From: Euclidia mi
Lineage: Eukaryota > Arthropoda > Insecta > Lepidoptera > Erebidae
DNA length: 64,000 bases
Assembly (NCBI GenBank): GCA_944739405.2
Contig: OX123196.2
Coordinates: forward strand, 70,145,688-70,209,687
Reading direction: 5' to 3'
The notes beneath the pieces were generated by a model, which had not been told where the DNA came from, did not search any database, and was given only the letters and a program-made list of their open reading frames with translations. A program made the position numbers and the translations under genes. The stretch's first letter is position 1. Each line of letters starts with the position of its first letter. Below are positions 31,301 to 34,859 of this stretch, one piece after another.

Positions 31301-31379
31301 TAAACATAATCTTACCGAACTCGGCAACGATCGACGCTAGGCCGCCGTAGATAAACGGTCTCCAGTCTCTATCTCCCAT
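1129..31379 (-). CDS. Bmcp: Bmcp, mitochondrial carrier (SLC25A14/30 type), 3' end outside window
   Basis: Spliced gene, coding join complement(1129..1386, 2260..2464, 30072..30219, 31316..31379), 675 nt or 225 codons, all junctions GT-AG and phases consistent. The protein begins MGDRDWRPFIYGG and matches the insect Bmcp proteins I know almost throughout. Three mitochondrial carrier signatures (P-x-[DE]-x-x-[KR]) are visible: PIDTTK at residues 25-30, PTDVLK at 130-135 and PLDVMR at 220-225, one for each of the three carrier repeats. The family sits in the inner mitochondrial membrane as six helices and moves small metabolites or protons; the exact substrate of Bmcp is not settled by sequence. 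The helices after the third signature lie left of position 1. Intron 2 (2465-30071, about 27.6 kb) holds most of the transposable elements listed here. Identity of the family is very secure; no transcript evidence is available. Confidence 0.93.
1999..2235 (-). repeat. LINE-tail-like repeat (copy of the 61.4-kb tandem unit)
   Basis: The sequence runs from AAACTAGCCGTTGCC...ACCCGCG to TTATAATATTAGTGTAGAC, with the internal phrase GAGTTTATCCATTACAAACA. On the minus strand it matches the units repeated at 61440-62125. This type is common in Lepidoptera and resembles a LINE/SINE 3' tail; the class is inferred. It ends 25 bp short of Bmcp exon 3. Confidence 0.6.
2260..2464 (-). CDS. Bmcp: Bmcp coding exon 3
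   Basis: The acceptor is CTCCAG just before 2464 and the donor is GTGAGG from 2259. It encodes 68 codons: helix 2 ([20 protein letters not shown]), a variable loop with HRADGGS, helix 3 and the second signature NPTDVLKVRMQ. It exits in phase 0. Confidence 0.94.
2465..3050. other. Intron 2 DNA, no feature recognised
   Basis: This stretch holds no splice-flanked coding segment, tRNA or clear repeat end. Open frames here are short and lie partly antisense to Bmcp exon 3. Confidence 0.4.
3051..3262. mobile_element. Foldback MITE with TA target site
   Basis: The outer arms 3051-3078 and 3235-3262 are inverted copies with one mismatch (TATAGGTCGGTTCACGAAAG). A second, inner inverted pair lies around 3129-3191 (CCAATGG...GACGCATT, TAG centre). 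The TA at each end fits a Tc1/mariner-type target site, but no transposase is present, so the superfamily is inferred. Confidence 0.6.
3263..3751. other. Intron 2 DNA, nothing recognised
   Basis: No repeat boundary or conserved protein was seen. Overlapping open frames on both strands at 3319-3663 have no recognisable domain. Confidence 0.4.
3752..4083. repeat. Dispersed MITE-like repeat, copy 1
   Basis: It matches 54187-54493 over nearly its full length (shared phrases AAAGAGCTCAGATATTTACA and CACACGAAATCCTTAA). Its ends are imperfect inverted repeats: TGCTGCCAAAGAGCTCAGAT against the complement of ATCTGTATTCATTGGTACTG. The interior has a short tandem run CGACGCCAGCGCCGACAA at 3943-3980. 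No clear target duplication was found. Confidence 0.6.
4084..5425. other. AT-rich intron 2 DNA
   Basis: No exon-like sequence, transposon end or RNA gene was recognised in this 1.3-kb stretch. Confidence 0.4.
5426..5490 (-). repeat. SINE family B fragment
   Basis: ATCATCATCATCAGCCTGCA followed by GAGTCCACTGCTGGGAGCCCG is the tail end of the family B SINE seen complete at 30557-30793. The rest of the element is absent. Confidence 0.5.
5927..6470 (+). repeat. tRNA-derived SINE split by a MITE
   Basis: The A-box-like TGGCGTAGTGG (about 5933-5943) and the B-box-like GTGTGGGTTCGATCCCC (about 6368-6384) would lie close together if the inserted element 5949-6331 were absent. That spacing fits a tRNA-like Pol III promoter. 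The downstream body runs through CCCAGACCCTGGATTT. It is called a SINE and not a gene because the tRNA fold is not kept. Confidence 0.5.
5949..6331. mobile_element. PIF/Harbinger-like MITE inside a SINE
   Basis: Inverted ends GGCTGAGGCTACA(T/G)TAGGC (left) and the complement of GCCTACTGTAGCATCAGCC (right) are flanked by the 3-bp direct repeat TAA (5946-5948 and 6332-6334). The 3-bp TAA/TTA duplication is typical of PIF/Harbinger. The 383-bp interior has no transposase. Confidence 0.65.
6756..6987 (+). repeat. SINE family B copy
   Basis: Starts GGTGACGAATTAAGAATACGG and ends CAGCAGTGGACTGTTAAAGA followed by GATGATGATGAG. The same family occurs at 22243-22485, 26712-26945, 30557-30793 and 59277-59510. 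Confidence 0.75.
7035..7200 (+). repeat. LINE-tail-like fragment
   Basis: TACTATTATAAACGCGAAAG, then GTGAGAACGGATAGATT and AGCCGCGGGCGAAATTAAGT are phrases typical of short RTE-type or SINE tails in insects. No coding part is present. Confidence 0.4.
7263..10900 (-). mobile_element. Complete hAT transposon (3.64 kb)
   Basis: The ends are short imperfect inverted repeats, CAGTGGCGTAGC at the left and the complement CAGGGGCGTAGC at the right. They are flanked by a perfect 8-bp duplication CTTTTAAC (7255-7262 and 10901-10908). It encodes one transposase on the minus strand. The duplicated bases contain the TTAA and first C of the neighbouring piggyBac-like element, so this hAT inserted exactly across that junction, after piggyBac. 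Ends, duplication and a full reading frame together suggest a recent, possibly autonomous insertion. Confidence 0.9.
7418..10459 (-). CDS. hAT transposase with TTF/ZMYM-type zinc finger (835 aa, two exons)
   Basis: Spliced join complement(7418..9783, 10318..10459), 2508 nt including stop. Exon 1 begins MSERKRDYPSGAEKRK, a basic start typical of ZMYM1-like/hAT proteins, and ends at GTAAGT. Exon 2 starts after TTTTTAG and continues in frame with no stop. Then come the PF-P-V segment, the zinc-finger stretch WLCYSNVLNKPYCHFCWLL (about residues 155-175), a DUF4371-like central region with LDTTQDLSKIDQLS (about 335-350), and the C-terminal dimerisation block TATAERSFSKLKLIKNYLR with RLSDISLLSIE. 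Such transposases cut and paste their own element. No frame damage was seen. The alternative is a domesticated ZMYM-like host gene, but the flanking ends and target duplication argue for a live transposon. Confidence 0.88.
11110..11625 (-). repeat. BEL/Pao 3' LTR
   Basis: It is the same length as the 5' LTR with one apparent substitution. The stop codon of the polyprotein (11603-11601) lies inside this LTR. Confidence 0.92.
11601..17351 (-). CDS. BEL/Pao Gag-Pol polyprotein (1916 aa)
   Basis: One uninterrupted frame. In order: a basic, proline-rich N-terminus and coiled segment; a DUF1759-like gag region beginning PVFTGAATEW (about residue 300); Cys/His clusters CLCCAGDHDVPKC and CFKCLNNRHRREHC (about 520-565); an aspartic-protease-like motif ALMDEGSTISLID (about 635); reverse transcriptase with HYMDDYVDS (about 1055); an RNase H-type FCDASEQAY (about 1242); an integrase HHCC-like region HRRAGH...CQLC (about 1540-1580); the integrase core with GVDYFGP, SDNGTNFRG and GGAWERL (about 1608-1722); and a C-terminal DUF5641-like RGTWPRGVV. 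No envelope-like frame was seen. Copying is by reverse transcription in the cytoplasm, then integration. The frame looks functional. Confidence 0.93.
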   Translation of the reverse strand: MKTRSIAAKESEAESGYDSRRRRTFEEPPRSPSTVASALPRVQHEVPASGIDSATPIAAVSVTAPPATAATGGVVPPSGASAELTAPAPRHVPASRATAIASVTMREEQLVTPSTSFQPRIQDSVRTMTANRSMRDTASTIRSRGSYSSDVARVKLAEYEAQKRIAAIRNEQLEIEKALVNKRFEYEVSAIEAEAEAREEGSRHRSEDRVDEWLQSIDQAHPPVTEERTQPTHPAAQRTAAEPNTCVDATTPAMPRRRQRSISRSPTRGERRVGRGIEQLADTLDKMMRVRPPPRQVTELPVFTGAATEWLPFKAAYEDSSSVYKFTAMENLARLRNCVRGPAREAVSALLYSASDPRTIMKTLEQYYGRPEILMDHVTEDIKKLPRLTSVASELNSFAVKLQNIVCVLTNMDNRGYLWNPMLVREVVDKLSPHVKSRWCDYASEAVETSREPEITILSRFLMREADRAMKYAFTNPTPTPAPKREQKNVVQASTKRKAGREVIYATTEKEDEKKQVCLCCAGDHDVPKCAKFSMMSVDDRWEWARTEKVCFKCLNNRHRREHCRAKRCGKENCTRPHHALLHKEMLQRDTKEKATDGKPTADSVMTVSASSDAPHRVLLKMCPVVLKGPGGQVTTFALMDEGSTISLIDEDLTRRIQVKGPISSLKIQGVTSQPHEEHSQEVKLQIRGQNGDYQELRARTMKDLRLHGQTVDKSMLLKYPHLRDMQKDAFFDEATPKVLIGADNWHLIVTRKLRMGKKNEPAASYTQLGWVIHGTAPNSALTQKEGQLVLHIYDVSANKQTEDVRRVEEIVKAHFRIDALGVSLAKKVRPEDQKAIDVVQRTMRKVGEHFEVGLPWRDEDAPMPNNYHCAVKRLKMIEKKMDASSDFAAQYRAQVRNLLDKGYAQECDGQEERSKKIWYLPHFPVVNPNKPGKMRLVFDAAHRYSGVCLNDHLLEGPDLLKSLPGILFRFRERQVAVTADIQEMFLQVRIRPQDQAAQMFLWRDEERDKPPKKYKMISMIFGASCSPFIAHSVRDANARRYAQAYPNAVQAITSSHYMDDYVDSFATEREAIRTAQEVMKIHENAHFNLRGWCSNRPNVVDNVATEKRVLKAEVKLGQRQENSDKTLGLLWHTDQDELGFNTGLSRLAPEVRMRDRAPTKREALGAVMAVYDPLGLISHFTITGKIILQNLWRHGVGWDEVIPEEDAQHFEEWLRGLSMATKLRVPRCYGKSSEDDIELHVFCDASEQAYAATAYWRILKPDGRVTVSLVAAKARVAPLKPVTVPRLELQAAVIGARLAETIVREHRDKPKNVTYWTDSQTVLRWIEKDAIKYTPFVAHRLGEIAELTDANQWRWVPTEQNVADDATRPNYKLQMKPEDRWFTGPEFLYDEKELWPKEKARKEDQEEEVTYVVTEKKHASHLPDISRFSSYEKLIRTTAVLFLFKEKYKNRASQMTVDLIEKAEKTWVKQAQLDDYAEEIRLLEKGRPVPKSSSLYKLDPYLEDQILKVRGRIGHAAVPDMKKKPVILHGKHPFTRLLIEDAHRRAGHANNERVVNDLRQKYWVINLRPTVRAIAQRCQLCRIRRATPVTGDLPMERLTETQRPFIHCGVDYFGPMTVVIGRRHEKRWGALFTCLVTRAVHLELVASLSTDSAIMAIRRMAARRGWPRVMYSDNGTNFRGADTELRTAYEEWAKEFAHFGLSHRMKWKFIPPGAPHMGGAWERLVRSVKTALGATLHQRALKEEVLLTLMVEAEHSINSRPLTHVSVDPKDPEALTPNHFLIGTSSGLPYTGPCEEVSRKQWRAAQALADHFWRRWVNEYLPTLVPRGASDDRGQPLRVGDLVVVIDPTLPRGTWPRGVVETTYVGPDGKVRSADVRTTAGILRRPTTKLAVLCVEDKATVALRRGEDVTDVVAL
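17444..17959 (-). repeat. BEL/Pao 5' LTR
   Basis: On the minus strand it runs TGTTACGGACG to CCACCTCAACA, so it has the usual TG...CA ends. It is followed on that strand by GTT and then TGGTCCTACG. Confidence 0.92.
18146..19217 (+). pseudogene. Decayed piggyBac transposase
   Basis: ATG at 18146 opens an acidic, Ser/Asp/Glu-rich N-terminus (169 codons, stop at 18655), as in piggyBac transposases. Further pieces in other frames follow: LDAFIALIYASGAYNMSHLD near 18718 and PRENFTVDEQLFPSKTRCPF near 18982. The latter matches the family's TIDEQL segment that carries the first catalytic Asp. It ends after CGGFPYLGKDENR without the remaining catalytic region. At least one stop, shifts and a 3' deletion leave it non-functional. 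The acidic N-terminus is a domain call from composition; the rest is recognisable. Confidence 0.8.
19436..19728 (+). repeat. LINE-tail-like repeat
   Basis: AGCTGACCCGGCGAACTTAG begins near 19548 and GTTTTATACTATGTAGTGAA ends it; inside is CCGTTGCGTAGTTTTAAAGA followed by CAGACAGACAG. It is the tail of an insect non-LTR family. The preceding TTTCGAGAAATCCCTTCTTA also recurs, in varied form, near 34240. Confidence 0.5.
19729..20105. other. Intron 2 DNA, nothing recognised
   Basis: AT-rich, with a short run of CACCACCACGACGACG at about 19843. No exon or transposon boundary was identified. Confidence 0.35.
20106..20470. repeat. Long foldback carrying a ribozyme-like motif
   Basis: The left arm (about 20110-20265) and right arm (about 20266-20465) are inverted copies: for instance CCACCCAACTATTGCAATAG is answered by CTATTGCAATAGTTGGGGTG. 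The centre is a near-perfect palindrome around GACTGAGCC/AGGGCTCAGTC. The right arm has about 45 nt, absent from the left arm, which contain the hammerhead-like core. Such inverted or tandem arrangements are known for Penelope-like element ends; the assignment is inferred. Confidence 0.6.
20281..20335 (+). ncRNA. Hammerhead-ribozyme-like motif
   Basis: CTGAGGA (20291-20297) fits the hammerhead CUGANGA box. GCCTC/GAGGC around GTGCA (20299-20313) can form stem II. GAAA (20314-20317) follows, then CACGTG as a minimal stem III and TC, so predicted cleavage would be after C20325. Penelope-like retroelements are known to carry short-stem-III hammerheads. One extra T lies before stem II and stem I pairing is weak, so activity is uncertain. 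Confidence 0.45.
20528..20800 (+). repeat. SINE family C copy
   Basis: Carries CTAGCGTTATCCCAGTTTCA, AGAGCGTCTGCCTGACTGAC, AAGATCTTCATGACAACCGG and TCTCCGAGGCACGGCGCAAG. Matching copies lie at 25072-25235 (reverse), 57155-57440 and 63490-63700. Confidence 0.7.
20945..21489. mobile_element. Unclassified TIR element with GC-rich core and 5-bp duplication
   Basis: Inverted ends CCATAGTAAAAACAGAATAG (left) and its complement (right, ending 21489) are flanked by a perfect 5-bp direct repeat TACAA (20940-20944, 21490-21494). The 545-bp interior contains two very GC-rich blocks (about 21030-21080 and 21280-21450) unlike the surroundings. No protein is encoded. A 5-bp duplication occurs in Transib and some other superfamilies, but the termini do not let me choose. 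Confidence 0.65.
21679..21993 (+). repeat. tRNA-derived SINE family D
   Basis: A-box-like ATAGCCGAGTGG and B-box-like GGGTTCGAATGC lie about 40 bp apart at the head. The body has AAAACATCGTGAGGAAACCT and the tail AGGGCTGATGATGATGATGA. A partial copy lies at 55120-55245 and a truncated head at 62424-62524. Confidence 0.75.
22243..22485 (-). repeat. SINE family B copy
   Basis: Reverse orientation: TCATCATCAGCCTTTAACAG at the left, GATTAAGAATACGGATTG (as complement) near the right. Contains the CTATACCACGCTGGC phrase. Confidence 0.75.
22725..24536. mobile_element. Compound inverted-repeat element
   Basis: TTTTTAGGGTTCCGTACCTA (from about 22727) is answered by the complement in TTGAGGTACGGAACCCTAAA at 24513-24535, so the whole 1.8-kb block has inverted ends. 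Inside are a long palindrome (23041-23380) and a second IR unit that overlaps its right end (23883-24713). No transposase was seen. It may be several nested MITEs and not one element. Confidence 0.5.
23041..23380. repeat. Long near-perfect palindrome (about 150-bp arms)
   Basis: AACCCGACTGCATAAAAACT near 23065 reads back as its complement near 23330, and GAAGTTTAGAAGTAATATGC near 23147 as its complement near 23252. The arms are separated by about 40 bp around CCTTGGGAAGATTTGATTGG. The match is nearly complete by eye. Confidence 0.8.
23883..24713. mobile_element. Long-TIR nonautonomous element
   Basis: GGGCAAGTGCGAGTCTGACT at 23883 and the complement GAGTCCGACTCGCACTTGCC ending near 24713 form inverted ends of about 40 bp. 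An inner palindromic pair, GCTGTAAGACCCTGCTTTTG and the complement near 24225, lies inside. No coding capacity is visible. Confidence 0.55.
25072..25235 (-). repeat. SINE family C fragment
   Basis: On the minus strand: ACCGGGACCGACGGCTTAAA, with CTGTCAAAGATCTTCATGAC; it ends at CCATGGAATATTGCTATCCC. It is truncated relative to 20528-20800. Confidence 0.65.
25236..25352 (-). repeat. LINE-tail-like fragment
   Basis: On the minus strand TTTCCCGCAGTCTCACCCGC, then ACTACTTCGCGTACCC, matching the element at 26222-26410. Confidence 0.5.
25765..26073. mobile_element. PIF/Harbinger-like MITE with internal duplication
   Basis: Inverted ends AGGCCTGTTCAGACCTAAGC and the complement of CTCAGGTTTGAATAGGCCT are flanked by TTA on both sides (25762-25764, 26074-26076). 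Internally TTCAGACCTAAGCGGTATTC is repeated (25771 and 25842), as is the segment with TACCCACAGCG and GCGAATATCGCTCAGGT near the right end. The 3-bp TTA duplication supports PIF/Harbinger. Confidence 0.65.
26222..26410 (+). repeat. LINE-tail-like repeat
   Basis: AGCTGTTTCCCGCGGTTTCA starts it, with ATCGGTCCAGCCGATCCAG and a CAGA microsatellite near the end. It belongs to a widespread insect non-LTR tail family. Confidence 0.5.
26712..26945 (-). repeat. SINE family B copy
   Basis: Reverse orientation, from ATCATCATCATCAGCCTTTA to GTCACCACACGGACC. Nearly identical to the copy at 59277-59510. Confidence 0.8.
27345..27591 (-). repeat. tRNA-derived SINE family A copy
   Basis: On the minus strand the head is CTGCCTCCGTGGTCCAGTGG (A-box) with CGGGTTCGATTCCCG (B-box), and the tail is GGCGTGAGTCTATAAATA. 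Other copies: 28665-28912, 45655-45907, 49638-49830, 62907-63150, with fragments at 28090-28320, 28371-28460 and 48322-48420. Confidence 0.8.
27592..28089. other. Intron 2 DNA, nothing recognised
   Basis: AT-rich; no exon, RNA gene or repeat boundary was identified. Confidence 0.35.
28090..28320 (+). repeat. Degraded SINE family A fragment
   Basis: Ends with CTCTGCCTACCCCTTCGGGG, then GGCGTGAGTCTATG, and contains ATTACGTGGGATCAAAACAC. The tRNA-like head is missing. Confidence 0.55.
28371..28460 (-). repeat. SINE family A tail fragment
   Basis: ACTTACGCCTGTATCCCTGA then AGGGTAGGCAGGGGTGTAAT is the reverse of the family A tail; the rest is absent. Confidence 0.55.
28665..28912 (+). repeat. 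tRNA-derived SINE family A copy
   Basis: The head GCCTCCGTGGTCCAGTGGAT and CCCGGGTTCGATTCCCGGGT keep both promoter boxes. The tail is worn after TAACGTGGGACC. Confidence 0.75.
29133..29593. mobile_element. MITE with AGGCAGTGGTCCGAC ends
   Basis: AGGCAGTGGTCCGACCGCC at the left and its complement (GGCAGTCGGACCACTGCCT) at the right form inverted ends flanked by TA. The open frame at 29114-29461 crosses the left end and has no recognisable domain. Confidence 0.6.
29594..30071. other. Intron 2 DNA before Bmcp exon 2
   Basis: Contains worn repeat phrases such as GTTGACTATGGTAGGCTGAT followed by GATGAAG near 29993 and CTCAGTGGCATGCCGATGG, which look like a LINE/SINE tail. No exon was recognised. 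Confidence 0.35.
30072..30219 (-). CDS. Bmcp: Bmcp coding exon 2
   Basis: It begins after a CAG acceptor (30222-30220) and ends before GTAAGT at 30071. It encodes the first carrier signature PIDTTKTRLQIQGQ and the matrix loop up to KALYCG. Length 148 nt; entry phase 1, exit phase 2, matching both neighbours. Confidence 0.93.
30220..30556. other. Bmcp intron 1, left part
   Basis: AT-rich intron DNA. The last ten bases, ATTAGAGTAT, are the left half of the target duplication of the SINE that follows. Confidence 0.5.
30557..30793 (+). repeat. SINE family B copy with target duplication, in Bmcp intron 1
   Basis: CCGTGTGGTGACGGATTAAG begins the body and a GATGATGATGATGATG run ends it. Direct repeats ATTAGAGTAT flank it (30547-30556, 30794-30803), showing that this repeat moves by retroposition and defining its ends. 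Orientation is opposite to the gene. Confidence 0.8.
30804..31315. other. Bmcp intron 1, right part
   Basis: AT-rich, no repeat recognised, ending at the exon 1 donor. Confidence 0.5.
31316..31379 (-). CDS. Bmcp: Bmcp coding exon 1 (start codon)
   Basis: The start codon is read from 31379 to 31377 on the minus strand. The exon codes for 21 residues plus one base (MGDRDWRPFIYGGLASIVAE then F, G split) and ends at a GTAAG donor at 31315-31311. The start is chosen because the next residues align with the short N-terminus of insect Bmcp (DWRPF-YGG-AS). Intron 1 is 1096 bp. Confidence 0.93.
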
Positions 31380-31732
31380 CACACATAAAGATATTGAGGA
31401 AAATGTATGTTTACTTGCGTTACCGGTCAATCGGAAACCCTAATTTGGTTCAAGCCGTACAGATGAAGACTTAAAATGAGTTTCAGACTACATATACATG
31501 TTCCCGGTAATTAAAATCATCGTAAAATGATCGCTGTTCTCAGTAATTGAAAACAGAGTTGATTTTATTTCATCAGCATTCAGTACACACGGCACTTAGC
31601 ACTGCACTCGCGATTTTTACGGAATTCACGAATTTCACGATAATCACGATTTCACACCACACGACTTCAAGGTCTTCAAGTGACAAATGTGACAGACTGT
31701 CAGTAGTGTCAGTGACACCACTGACCTTTGAG
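31380..31732 (-). promoter_or_regulatory. Presumed Bmcp 5' untranslated/promoter region
   Basis: Only about 350 bp separate the Bmcp start codon from the hAT remnant. No TATA box at a convincing distance was identified. The distal part is full of CACTGAC/GTCACTG-type short repeats (31690-31726). The role is inferred from position alone. Confidence 0.35.
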
Positions 31733-33231
31733 TAGGACTGTTGATAAAATATCGATATATCGAAATATCGATATTTTTATTTCCAAATATCGATATTTAT
31801 TACTAATATTTTTTTGGACGATATATCGATAGTTCGATATTGAAATGTCGGTATCGATGGTCGATATTTTTTTTTTAATTTTCTACTCGTGAAATATTAA
31901 AATAGTTATTTGTGCAACAAGAGAGCAAAGTTGTTTTTTGTTTCGAGTGCAGATTTTGAGTCCTGAGCGTAGTGAGGGACTCAACAGCATGAGATACAAA
32001 AAACTTTGCTCTCGTGTAGCAAACAAAACTTTTCACCACAGCAGTGAGAACACATATTACTTAGAAGACAGAAATGAACAGGAATAGATTGAATTCTGCA
32101 TTAATCACTTGTTGATTTAACTCTTCTGGTGTTAAAGTACAGTCATCATCGCTAGTTTCACTCATCTTTTTAGATTATTTTATACATTAATATAATTTAA
32201 CACGTTACGCTATACTGTATCAGCATCAGCGAAATTTTTATTCCCGCTACTTTTTTAAATCGCGTTTTAATACCGCGTCCCTGATGTTTATTTTTCAAAT
32301 GTATCATTGTTATAATTCCAAATAAAAATGTATTGGTTAAATACCAATTTTATACTATTAATTAGACTTATTTTTATTAAAATCCAATAATAAATTAAAC
32401 ATATAAACAATAACATATAAAAAAAGTAATTTCTTTATTACAAATATCTTTTTTTATTTGCATTTCCGAAGGTGTTTTCTTTGAGGTCGAATTCCAAAAT
32501 CGAATTTCGAATTCGAAGGGGTTTGTTTTTTCACTCACTTTTTATATGCATGTGAAAGAGACAGAGCACAGTAAAATTCAAATGTTTCAAATTTATGGCT
32601 GAACAATGTCAATTCGTGGCGCTGAAGATTGAAAAATTAAAAAAAGCTACTTTGCCTCACGCTCGAAACTAAATCGCGTTTTGTTCACTGTTGTCTTGCA
32701 GCAAAAGCAGCATGTTTGAGCTGCTGTGGTGAAAAAAATATTTTGTCATCAAACGCCCTGAAATTTTGGATTGATAGTAGGCATTTTACTCCCGTGCTAT
32801 CAGAAATAGCTGTTAAATATTAAATTTCTGCTGCTACATCTGTAGCATCTGAACGAGTTGCTTCTACAATCAATCTTATAGTGCCTAACGATCTTAGTAG
32901 CCAAACAGCTGAACATATAAAACAAAGTATATTTTTAAAAACTCTTACTGAAAAATATTGGTATACATAATTGTCTTATTTAAATTTAAAAAAGAATTAC
33001 TAAGAACTATAACCTAGCACTTATGTACATTCATAATTAATTTTTTTTTAATAAATATACTGGACTATAAACTGTGTAATCATTTTTAGCTGACTTACGA
33101 TTTTTTTTTAATAAAGCCGATATATCGAACTATCGATATTTTTTTTTGATATATCGAACTCCGATATTGATATATTTAAAACTATCGATATATCGAAAAT
33201 CCGATATTTTTTTAAAATATCAACAGTCCTA
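31733..33231 (+). mobile_element. Nonautonomous hAT element beside the Bmcp promoter
   Basis: Inverted ends TAGGACTGTTGATA(AAA)TATC and the complement ATATCAACAGTCCTA are flanked by a perfect 8-bp duplication CCTTTGAG (31725-31732, 33232-33239). Both ends contain many ATCGATA/TATCGAT palindromes. A hAT C-terminal piece is readable on the plus strand near 32828 (SVASERVASTINLIV). Another inverted unit, AGAGAGCAAAGTTGTTTTTT against its complement near 32005, is nested inside. Confidence 0.85.
32820..32970 (+). pseudogene. hAT transposase C-terminal remnant
   Basis: ISAATSVASERVASTINLIV, then PNDLSSQTAEHIKQSIFLKT is the hAT dimerisation region with the usual ATS-x-SER-V-F/A-S pattern. No upstream catalytic part is present, so this is a relic of the parent transposase. 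Confidence 0.7.
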
Positions 33232-33705
33232 CCTTTGAGAAAAGAATATTATATGGAGACGACAAATAGTACATATGGATACTTTTCATTATAGAAATAT
33301 ATACGAAATCGACATAAAGCCACCAAACATAGTGTTGTCTCGTTTTGTCTTAGGGATATCCCTGTCAGAAAAAAGAGATAGTCATAGTTTACTGAATACA
33401 TTCATCATAACGATATTTTATTAGAAATGTCAATTGCGAGTTTTGCCATATTATTTGACAAGTTGTGTCACTGTTGTGTGGTTCCTACATCTGCTGTCAA
33501 ATCGTTGTGTATCGAACATAATAATTTTGTTTTTGCGCATAAATATGTCTAAAAACCAGATGAATCAGTGCTTCAGGCCTTGCTAGGGATCGTAAAATCA
33601 TGCCTAAGTGTTGATTTGAACTGAGCAGTGCAAGATAAAGCTATGATCAACACAAATGTACTCTTCACAAGTAAGTAACAAGTCATGATTTATATTGTTG
33701 AATAG
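33232..33705 (+). repeat. Inverted duplication, left arm
   Basis: 33232-33440 matches the complement of 38345-38565 (for example ACATAGTGTTGTCTCGTTTT), and 33480-33705 matches the complement of 36250-36500 (for example CCTAAGTGTTGATTTGAACT). The right arm is interrupted by 1.8 kb. Many small differences show the duplication is not recent. The arm holds one copy of the putative exon described at 36302-36423; here it has an in-frame TGA after SVDLN. Confidence 0.75.
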
Positions 33706-34184
33706 GATTAGTATTCGTACAAAATATTGTTACAAGAGGTTCTTTTTATAGTTAATTTAACAGTTTTTAGCTTCGGTTTGGCCTAAATGTTGTTATTTTC
33801 GTAGTTTGGAATTTTCCATATTTACGTATTAGAGGTTAGTAGTGATGTCACTGCTAATGTCGATATGGGTTATCGATATATCCGTTATGTATAGATACTT
33901 CCACAAACGATAACATTGTTAAAAATATCTCGTGTCTGTAAACGGAAATAAATGAAACATTCTACCAATTATGTCTGTACCTAGTAAAGGAAAAGCGATA
34001 TTTGACTTACTTTACTTAGCCCTGATCACATAAAACCCAAAACCGTTGCATCCTGCTGAGGAAAATGAGCAGTTAAAATAATAATATTATGTTTTTTTGC
34101 CAACAGATAACATGAACAGCAACTGTATGCGAGAATTCCTAGCAATTAAACGTTGAAGAAAATAATTTTATTTATAAACAAGAG

Positions 34185-34370
34185 GACGCCTGCAGCTACA
34201 CCTGCACATTTTTTTTACTGTTTCTGTCCGATCCCGTGGGAATTTCAAGAAACTCCTTCTTAGTGCACTCCTGCGATCCCCAAAGAACATACATGACAAA
34301 TTTCAGATTCCTGCACCTTATAATTTTGGCTGGACTTGAACGCAAGGATTTTATATATTATACAGACAAA
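34185..34370 (+). repeat. LINE-tail-like fragment
   Basis: GTCCGATCCCGTGGGAATTT, AACTCCTTCTTAGTGCACTC and GATCCCCAAAGAACATACAT resemble the 19436-19560 repeat. No coding part. Confidence 0.4.
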
Positions 34371-34859
34371 AACAAATAAATAAAATTTATTAATCAATTA
34401 TGATTTTTCTTACCCCCTCATGGTATTTCAGTGTAGCTGTGTGTTTCATTACGGTATGTATGGTGCCATTCATGTCCGGTACTTTCACAGCGACACAGTA
34501 TCGATATTGGCTATCAGAGAATATTTTGTTACATGATACAAGGGACGTTTTTCGCTTTATCATGTTCGCCCGCATTTGCATTATGGAATAAACTAATTTG
34601 GCAAAAGATCTAAAGTAACTTACTACAAATATCAATTTACATATCGACTGTGAACTGGCAACCTGTAATATCTCAATTTTGACAACTTTTGAGGAGGAAG
34701 GAAAAACATGTTTGCATCATATATACAACATCTCGTATGTTAAAAAAAAATACGTAGTTAATAATTTTTTTCATTGCACATGTATTTAAAAACAAAAGTT
34801 ACATTATATGCTTCCTGCCAATATAAAATCGAGATAAGACAATATAAATCAACACATGA

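Noticed and set aside
33546..33588. Start of a gene at ATGTCTAAAAACCAG
   Set aside because: The ATG frame stops after 13 codons in both copies of the inverted duplication; only a different frame looks coding.
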